Assembly: GCF_024267675.1 (NCBI RefSeq)
Contig: NZ_JALDYX010000008.1
Location: 62,001 to 126,000, forward strand
Length of the DNA: 64,000 nt
DNA from: Marinobacterium sedimentorum
GTDB lineage: Bacteria > Pseudomonadota > Gammaproteobacteria > Pseudomonadales > Balneatricaceae
Direction: 5' to 3'
The position numbers and the translations under genes were made by a program. Below, one piece after another: positions 59,545 to 64,000 of this stretch. The notes under the pieces are model-generated. The model saw only the letters and a program-made list of their open reading frames with translations. It searched no databases and was not told the origin of the DNA. Numbering within the stretch: the stretch's first letter is position 1; each line of letters opens with the position of its first letter.

Positions 59545-59679
59545 CTAGCGCCGGGGCCTGCGGTCTTCCCGTACCCGTATCGGGATAAGGCGGGGTTCTG
59601 GCCTGGCGCGGTGCTTGGCGGATGTTGCCAGTATCATCAGGCCACCTGCAAGTAACGCGAGTATTGTCAGTGTGAGCAT
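59545..59679 (-). CDS. Small single-pass membrane protein, 44 residues
   Basis: The leftward frame encodes MLTLTILALLAGGLMILATS, one hydrophobic segment, then a basic tail with KHRARPEPR and ending REDRRPRR. GGAGG lies six bases before the ATG, an ideal ribosome site. It is convergent with recD, with 12 bases between. No family recognised. Confidence 0.6.
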   Translation of the reverse strand: MLTLTILALLAGGLMILATSAKHRARPEPRLIPIRVREDRRPRR

Positions 59680-59823
59680 GGCATGCCTCCGTTTCCGACA
59701 TAGTGTGCTGTGAATCAGCGCATGCGCCGGGCCTTGTGCCCGAACAACATACTCCTTTGTACCAGTTCTGCGCCCACTATGACAGCGCCGGGTGGCGCTG
59801 AGGTGCCTTGGCTGCGGGTCAAG

Positions 59824-60066
59824 TTATGCCTGGGTCTGTTGCAGCAGGCGCGCAAATTCAGTGTAGCCGCCGATGTGCTGCTGGCCATGAAATATCTGCG
59901 GTACCGTGATTACAGGCTTGCCGATGGTCTTTTCCAGATCGGCCTTGCTGATACCCTCACGCTGAATATCGATATAGCGATAGTTGAGGGATTTGATGTC
60001 GCACAGCTCTTTGGCGCGGCGGCAGTAGCCGCAGCCTTCACGCCCGAAAATGGTAATGCGTTCCAT
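59824..60066 (-). CDS. Glutaredoxin (GrxA-like)
   Basis: An 80-residue glutaredoxin. The redox site is GREGCGYCRRAK, with TVPQIF holding the cis-Pro and HIGGYTEFARLL binding glutathione. VDIQREGISKADLEKTIGKP matches GrxA rather than GrxC. It reduces protein and ribonucleotide reductase disulfides with glutathione. The start at 60066 fits family length; the earlier ATG at 60126 adds 20 residues. Confidence 0.9.
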   Translation of the reverse strand: MERITIFGREGCGYCRRAKELCDIKSLNYRYIDIQREGISKADLEKTIGKPVITVPQIFHGQQHIGGYTEFARLLQQTQA

Positions 60067-60148
60067 GGTGGTGCTCCTGTCAGTCAGTGCCGGCCAGTAA
60101 AACACAGGGGCTGGAAGTGCGACCAATTGGACATCGCAATGGGGATGA

Positions 60149-60604
60149 TTATCGCAGGCTATCGCTGGGGGGCTGGGGCGCGAGTTGCAATACCTGCTCG
60201 AGCCAGTCGGTGTCGTGCAGCAGATCGCGCAGGCGGTACTGGTTCATGTATTCGATCATGTGGTGCAGGGACGCGGCCAGAATCTGGCGCCAGCGGCACT
60301 GCGCCGACAGTATGCATGCGGGCTGCTCGCAGCGCGCCAGTTCAGTATCGGTTTCAAACGAGGCCACCAGGTCGCCCATGCGGTAGTCCAAAGTGTCGGT
60401 ATTGATCATCATGCCACCGTGGCGGCCACGAACCGTGGTGATCAGGCCCTGGGCGGCAAAGCGGTTGACGATTTTGGCCAGGTTGTTGGGTGAGATATCC
60501 AGGGCAGACGCCAGCTGTGCGACGGTGCAGAGTTTGCTCCGAGGGGCTGTGGCAAGATAGATGAGTACGCGTATGGCGTAGTCGGTCTGCTTGGTGAGTT
60601 GCAT
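60149..60604 (-). CDS. nsrR: Rrf2-family regulator, NsrR-like (Fe-S, nitric oxide)
   Basis: A 151-residue Rrf2 regulator. The winged helix is LTKQTDYAIRVLIYLA to VRGRHGGMMI. Three cysteines in CEQPACILSAQC have the 5 and 6 residue spacing of the NsrR Fe-S site. NsrR represses nitric oxide detoxification genes and is released by NO. No hmp or norVW gene is next to it, and the grxA-like gene lies downstream on the same strand, 82 bases away. Assignment to NsrR is by the cysteine pattern. Confidence 0.82.
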   Translation of the reverse strand: MQLTKQTDYAIRVLIYLATAPRSKLCTVAQLASALDISPNNLAKIVNRFAAQGLITTVRGRHGGMMINTDTLDYRMGDLVASFETDTELARCEQPACILSAQCRWRQILAASLHHMIEYMNQYRLRDLLHDTDWLEQVLQLAPQPPSDSLR

Positions 60605-60638
60605 AGGTCTGGCGTCGACTGATCATGTATTGCACAGG

Positions 60639-60660
60639 CGTCGCATTATCTATGCACCTT
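60639..60660. promoter_or_regulatory. Possible NsrR-like operator
   Basis: Read leftward, AAGGTGCAT is one mismatch from the AAGATGCAT half-site of NsrR and is followed by the weaker half ATGCGAC. It is 35-57 bases before the start codon. Weak support. Confidence 0.3.
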
Positions 60661-60764
60661 AATGAATATTCAATCAAAAACGCACTGGGTGGAAAAATAA
60701 TCGACGCGGAATAGCGACAGTCTGCTATTGACTGTCGCTACCCTGGCAAGGGCCTGCTGGGGAG

Positions 60765-61370
60765 TCAGAACCAGTCGGCATTGCGTTTTCGGCGTTTCGG
60801 GAAGTAGGGGATCAGCAGTCCGAGCAGGACGCCACCCAGAGCCACCAGGCCACCGTGGGTGAGCCAGCGCATCAGGTTGCTGTCGTCCATGTTCTCGATC
60901 TGGTTGTTCAGGTCCTTGATCTGGCGATTAAGCTGGTCACGCTCGCCATCGTAGGACTGGTTGCGGGTCTTGATATCGGTCAGTTCCGAGCGCAGCCGTA
61001 CAATCTCATCGGCCTGCTGTACAACCGTGGTACTTTTTTCATTCAGGGCGGACTGCAGCTCGGGCAAGCGGGCCAGGGTGCTTTGCCCTTCGGTGATCTG
61101 ATCACCGGGCAGCCAGCCTGTACGGCCGTTTTCAAGCTTGACCTGGACATAGTCGGTGCTGGCGTCGCGCTTGAGAATTTCCACGGCATCGCCGCTGCGA
61201 ATCCGTCCGGCAATGCGATACTGATTGCTCGGGCCACTGTGATAGAAGGTGTAAACGTCGTCGGCGACATGGCCTGGTTGAGCGAAAGCTGTCTGCAGGG
61301 AAAGGGACGCGAACAGAATGAGGCCAGTGGCGAGTCGTGTCGGGGTGCGTGAGTCCGGAAGTATAATCAT
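60765..61370 (-). CDS. SH3-domain membrane protein (TIGR04211 / YgiM type)
   Basis: A 201-residue protein. The signal peptide runs LATGLILFASLSLQTAFA and is followed by a bacterial SH3 domain (VYTFYHSGPSNQYRIAGRI, GRTGWLPGDQI). A long coiled coil covers about 95-165, and one C-terminal transmembrane segment GGLVALGGVLLGLLIPYF precedes the basic tail PKRRKRN. The order SH3, coiled coil, anchor is typical. Its role is probably envelope-related but unknown. Start 61370 is chosen for the signal peptide. Confidence 0.85.
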   Translation of the reverse strand: MIILPDSRTPTRLATGLILFASLSLQTAFAQPGHVADDVYTFYHSGPSNQYRIAGRIRSGDAVEILKRDASTDYVQVKLENGRTGWLPGDQITEGQSTLARLPELQSALNEKSTTVVQQADEIVRLRSELTDIKTRNQSYDGERDQLNRQIKDLNNQIENMDDSNLMRWLTHGGLVALGGVLLGLLIPYFPKRRKRNADWF

Positions 61371-61704
61371 TGAGTTTCGAAAGTCGTTGTCCTTGGTTGC
61401 CGGGTTGCCTGCCGATGGAGCGGGCTTGAATGTGATGCAGCCTGTGCGGTGCAGAGTCTCGGTATCTGACGTATAACCGCTGTCCAAGGTTCCTGATTAT
61501 AGTTCCGAAAAAAAATCCTGAAACCCTATAGCGTCACAACGGTTGCGATCGTGGTGGATTTTATTATCCTATGTCGCCATCGGGCGTCATTTGGCCGCGT
61601 GGCGGCGTCAGCTTGTCGCGCTAACCCGACAGTTTGAGGTCTGTTCAAGTGCCGGGGGAGGCTGGAGCGGGCAGAAGTTTTTTTTCAATTTACGGAGAGA
61701 GTGT
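61371..61704. other. Divergent promoter region of the SH3 and MscS genes
   Basis: 334 bases with an AT-rich centre around 61,495-61,570. TTGCGA followed 16 bases later by TATCCT may serve mscS. No gene, repeat or RNA recognised. Confidence 0.4.
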
Positions 61705-62520
61705 ATGGATACGTTCTATGCAGATTACATTGATGCCTATGCTGTGCCCTGGGCGATCAATATTTTCTTTGCGCTGGCCATCTTTCTGGTGGGCCGCGGC
61801 TTAGCCAAGCTGGTGCTGAATCTGCTCGACCGGATTCTGCGCAAGGCCAAGGTTGATCAGATGCTGATCAACTTTATCTGTGCTATCAGCAATGTGCTGA
61901 TGTTGCTGTTCGTGATTGTTGCTGCGGTGGATCAGTTGGGTGTGGATACGACATCGCTGATTGCCGTGGTGGGTGCGGCGGGTTTGGCGGTCGGTCTGGC
62001 GCTGCAGGATTCGTTGAAGAACTTCGCCGCTGGCGTGATGCTGATCGTGTTCCGTCCGTTCAAGGAAGGGGATTTCATAGAGGCCGGCGGGGTGTCGGGA
62101 ATCGTTGAGCATATTTCGATTTTCAGTACCGTAATGCGCACCGGCGATAACCGCGAGGTTATGGTACCCAATGGCGGGATCTATGGTGGTGTGATTGTCA
62201 ATTACTCCAAGCGCGCTACACGTCGCGTTGATATGGTGTTTGGAATCGGATATGACGCCGACCTGCTCAAGGCCAAGCGCATCTTCGGCGAAATTCTGGC
62301 AGCAGACGAGCGTGTACTGGCTGAGCCTGCGCCGGTCATTGCCGTGGCTGCACTGGCGGACAGCAGCGTGAATTTCAATGTGCGTCCCTGGGTCAATAGT
62401 GTCGATTACTGGCCCGTTCTTTGGGATACCACGGAAAAAGTGAAGCTGCGTCTGGACGAGGAAGGTATCAGTATTCCGTTCCCGCAGATGGATGTTCATC
62501 TGCACAAACCGACTGCCTGA
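61705..62520 (+). CDS. mscS: Small-conductance mechanosensitive channel (MscS)
   Basis: A 271-residue MscS channel. Transmembrane helices 1 and 2 lie within residues 15-85. The pore helix is AVVGAAGLAVGLALQDSLKN, followed by the beta domain FRPFKEGDFIEAGGVSG and VPNGGIYGGVIVNYS. The protein releases solutes on osmotic downshock. ATG 61705 has GGAGAGA upstream; the frame opens earlier at 61543 without homology. A terminator follows. Confidence 0.95.
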   Translation: MDTFYADYIDAYAVPWAINIFFALAIFLVGRGLAKLVLNLLDRILRKAKVDQMLINFICAISNVLMLLFVIVAAVDQLGVDTTSLIAVVGAAGLAVGLALQDSLKNFAAGVMLIVFRPFKEGDFIEAGGVSGIVEHISIFSTVMRTGDNREVMVPNGGIYGGVIVNYSKRATRRVDMVFGIGYDADLLKAKRIFGEILAADERVLAEPAPVIAVAALADSSVNFNVRPWVNSVDYWPVLWDTTEKVKLRLDEEGISIPFPQMDVHLHKPTA

Positions 62521-62554
62521 TCGGCCCGCGGTCTGTCACTGAGCGTTGCAATGC

Positions 62555-62579
62555 AAAGACCGCCTGTTGGCGGTCTTTT
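62555..62579 (+). terminator. Rho-independent terminator after mscS
   Basis: Stem AAAGACCGCC / GGCGGTCTTT with a TGTT loop and a following T. The A/T arms allow function on both strands, which suits the convergent gene at 62626. Confidence 0.85.
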
Positions 62580-62625
62580 GCGTTAGGGGCTCTGTGGTCG
62601 GTTTGGTATGTTGCCTGGCCTGATG

Positions 62626-64000
62626 CTACAGCTGATCCTCGGCCCGCAGGGCGCCGAGCTCCCGGCGCAGCAGTTCGTTTTCCTGCAGCAGCTTCTGGGC
62701 ATCAATACGGTAGCGGAAAATATCCGTATAGCGCTCCTCCAGTTTGGTTTCGAGCTGGTCGATCTGGTTTTTCTGCAGCTTGATATTCTGCTCCAGTTTC
62801 TCGATGCTGCGTTGCAGTTCGCTCACCATGCCGTAATGGTCCGCTGAGCCTTGAGCCGCTGCGCTGGGGCTATTGAGCACGGACGCACTCAGGTGCGGGC
62901 CATTGAGTTCGCTCACTATATGGCTATAGAGCGCTTTCAGGTCGGTGGCTTCGCGGTCACTGTAGTGGATTGAGGTTTCGATGGCGCTGTGGGCGCTGGC
63001 GGCGCCGATGGCACCGGCCAGGATATGCTCCAGCGAGCGGTGAAATTCCACCAGTTCAATAATGGTGACGTGGGGCTTATTTGCCACCTGCAGGTCCTGC
63101 AACAGACCGTGTACCGCGGCTTCCGCCTTGTCGCTATTGAGGTATTTGGCCAGCAGGCTGCGGGCTTCCGCGATCTTGGGTTTCAGGTCGATGTAGGCGT
63201 GCAGCCCGGTATGACGGGCCCGGCTGCGGTGCTGCTGCGGCAGCATGGCGGAGAGGAAGTCGCTGGTGAGAGTGCGCTCGCCCTTGCCGGGGCTGTAGAG
63301 CAGCGAGCCCAGTACATAGGCGCTGATATTGATCATGAGTGACCAGAACACGCTGTGGCTCAGGGTTGGCAGGCTGTCGAGCCCGAGCAGCGCTTCGGGG
63401 CGCAGCAGTGTTATGCCCCAGGGGCCGTCGGTCAGCAGGCCGGGTTCATACCAGCCCTGGCGAATAAAGGTGGGCAGCGCCAGGGTATAACACCAGATCA
63501 GGAAGCCGCTGCACAGGCCCGCCAGGGCTCCGGCACTGTTGCCGCGCTTCCAGAACAGGCCACCAAAGAGCGCCGGGGCGAACTGCAGTACCGCGGCGAA
63601 GGACAGCAGGCCTATGGTGACCAGCAGGTAGGAGTCGGCAAATTCGACGGCAAAGCCGTAGGCCGACACCAGGATGAGCGCAATAAGCACCCAGCGCACC
63701 TGCAGCAGCGAGCCCCGTGCGCGCCTGAGGCCCGGAGTGCGCTCGAACAGCGGCAGCAACAGGTGGTTCGAGGCCATGGTGGCCAGGGTCATGGTGGTGA
63801 CCAGCACCATTGCTGTGGCGGCGGAGAAGCCGCCGATAAACACCAGCAGCGTCAGGGCCTGCTCACCGGCCTGCTGCGGGATCAGCAGCACATAGAAGTC
63901 CGCCATGCTGATGGGCAGGTCGCTGATCAGTCCTGCACCGGCGATGGGCAATACAAACAGGTTGATCAGAATCAGGTACAACGGGAACAGCCACATGGCG
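62626..64000 (-). CDS. SLC5-type transporter with STAC-like tail (5' end outside window)
   Basis: At least 457 codons, entering from beyond base 64000. The visible N-part has about seven transmembrane segments of the sodium:solute symporter fold, for example GFSAATAMVLVTTMTLATMA and LQFAPALFGGLFWKRGNSAG. A cytoplasmic part follows with IDLKPKIAEARSLLAKYL and HRSLEHILAGAIGAASAHSA, resembling the STAC domain of CbrA-like proteins. It ends in a coiled coil (about 395-455) rather than a histidine kinase. It may be a transporter-like sensor working with a separate kinase. Confidence 0.8.
   Translation of the reverse strand, partial: AMWLFPLYLILINLFVLPIAGAGLISDLPISMADFYVLLIPQQAGEQALTLLVFIGGFSAATAMVLVTTMTLATMASNHLLLPLFERTPGLRRARGSLLQVRWVLIALILVSAYGFAVEFADSYLLVTIGLLSFAAVLQFAPALFGGLFWKRGNSAGALAGLCSGFLIWCYTLALPTFIRQGWYEPGLLTDGPWGITLLRPEALLGLDSLPTLSHSVFWSLMINISAYVLGSLLYSPGKGERTLTSDFLSAMLPQQHRSRARHTGLHAYIDLKPKIAEARSLLAKYLNSDKAEAAVHGLLQDLQVANKPHVTIIELVEFHRSLEHILAGAIGAASAHSAIETSIHYSDREATDLKALYSHIVSELNGPHLSASVLNSPSAAAQGSADHYGMVSELQRSIEKLEQNIKLQKNQIDQLETKLEERYTDIFRYRIDAQKLLQENELLRRELGALRAEDQL

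Overview
The window looks like chromosomal DNA of a GC-rich, marine-type gammaproteobacterium close to Oceanospirillales or Pseudomonadales. The basis is the gene set: a recC-recB-recD array, ptsP, an MmsR/MmsA/MmsB valine pathway, GlpR/GlpD/GlpK, an NsrR-like regulator, EptA and a LiuR-type regulator. No rRNA, tRNA, phage, CRISPR array or complete insertion sequence was seen. One short MITE-like palindromic element is present. The organism assignment is an inference.

Bases 1-15,400 are acyl-CoA and branched-chain amino acid catabolism. A LiuR-like MerR regulator heads a leftward operon (peroxidase-like protein, acyl-CoA ligase, methyltransferase) and is divergent from a thiolase. An AraC regulator (MmsR) is divergent from a rightward valine-degradation run: mmsA, acyl-CoA dehydrogenase, enoyl-CoA hydratase, 3-hydroxyisobutyryl-CoA hydrolase, mmsB and a propionyl-CoA synthetase. 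An SDR dehydrogenase follows. Nearly identical 18-bp palindromes (GTTTACGTTAACGTAAAC) precede merR, the thiolase and the SDR, suggesting one regulon.

Bases 15,400-18,000 hold a small protein, a retropepsin-like membrane protease and AzlCD amino acid exporter genes. Bases 18,000-32,450 are a full glycerol system: glpD, glpR, glpK, a sigma-54 activator, a six-gene glycerol ABC transporter of the GlpSTPQUV type and an iron-type alcohol dehydrogenase. GlpR-like operators precede glpD and glpK. In front of glpS there is a 30-bp perfect palindrome and a -24/-12 promoter whose start region carries another GlpR-like box. This suggests sigma-54 activation combined with GlpR repression.

Bases 32,450-41,000 contain a nuclease-fold protein, a GlxA-type regulator with an MFS transporter, and a likely envelope/lipid A remodelling group: eptA convergent with two PAP2 phosphatases (one lacking its last motif) and a two-component system. 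Bases 41,000-50,650 hold an aldehyde dehydrogenase, the MITE-like element, a glutamine-amidotransferase-like protein that has lost its catalytic residues, a 57-residue basic membrane protein, a QEGLA-motif protein, ptsP, a type II NADH dehydrogenase-like gene and two small hypothetical genes. Bases 50,800-59,530 are recCBD. The right end carries a 44-residue membrane peptide, glutaredoxin, an NsrR-like regulator, an SH3-domain membrane protein, an MscS channel and a partial SLC5-type transporter with a STAC-like tail.
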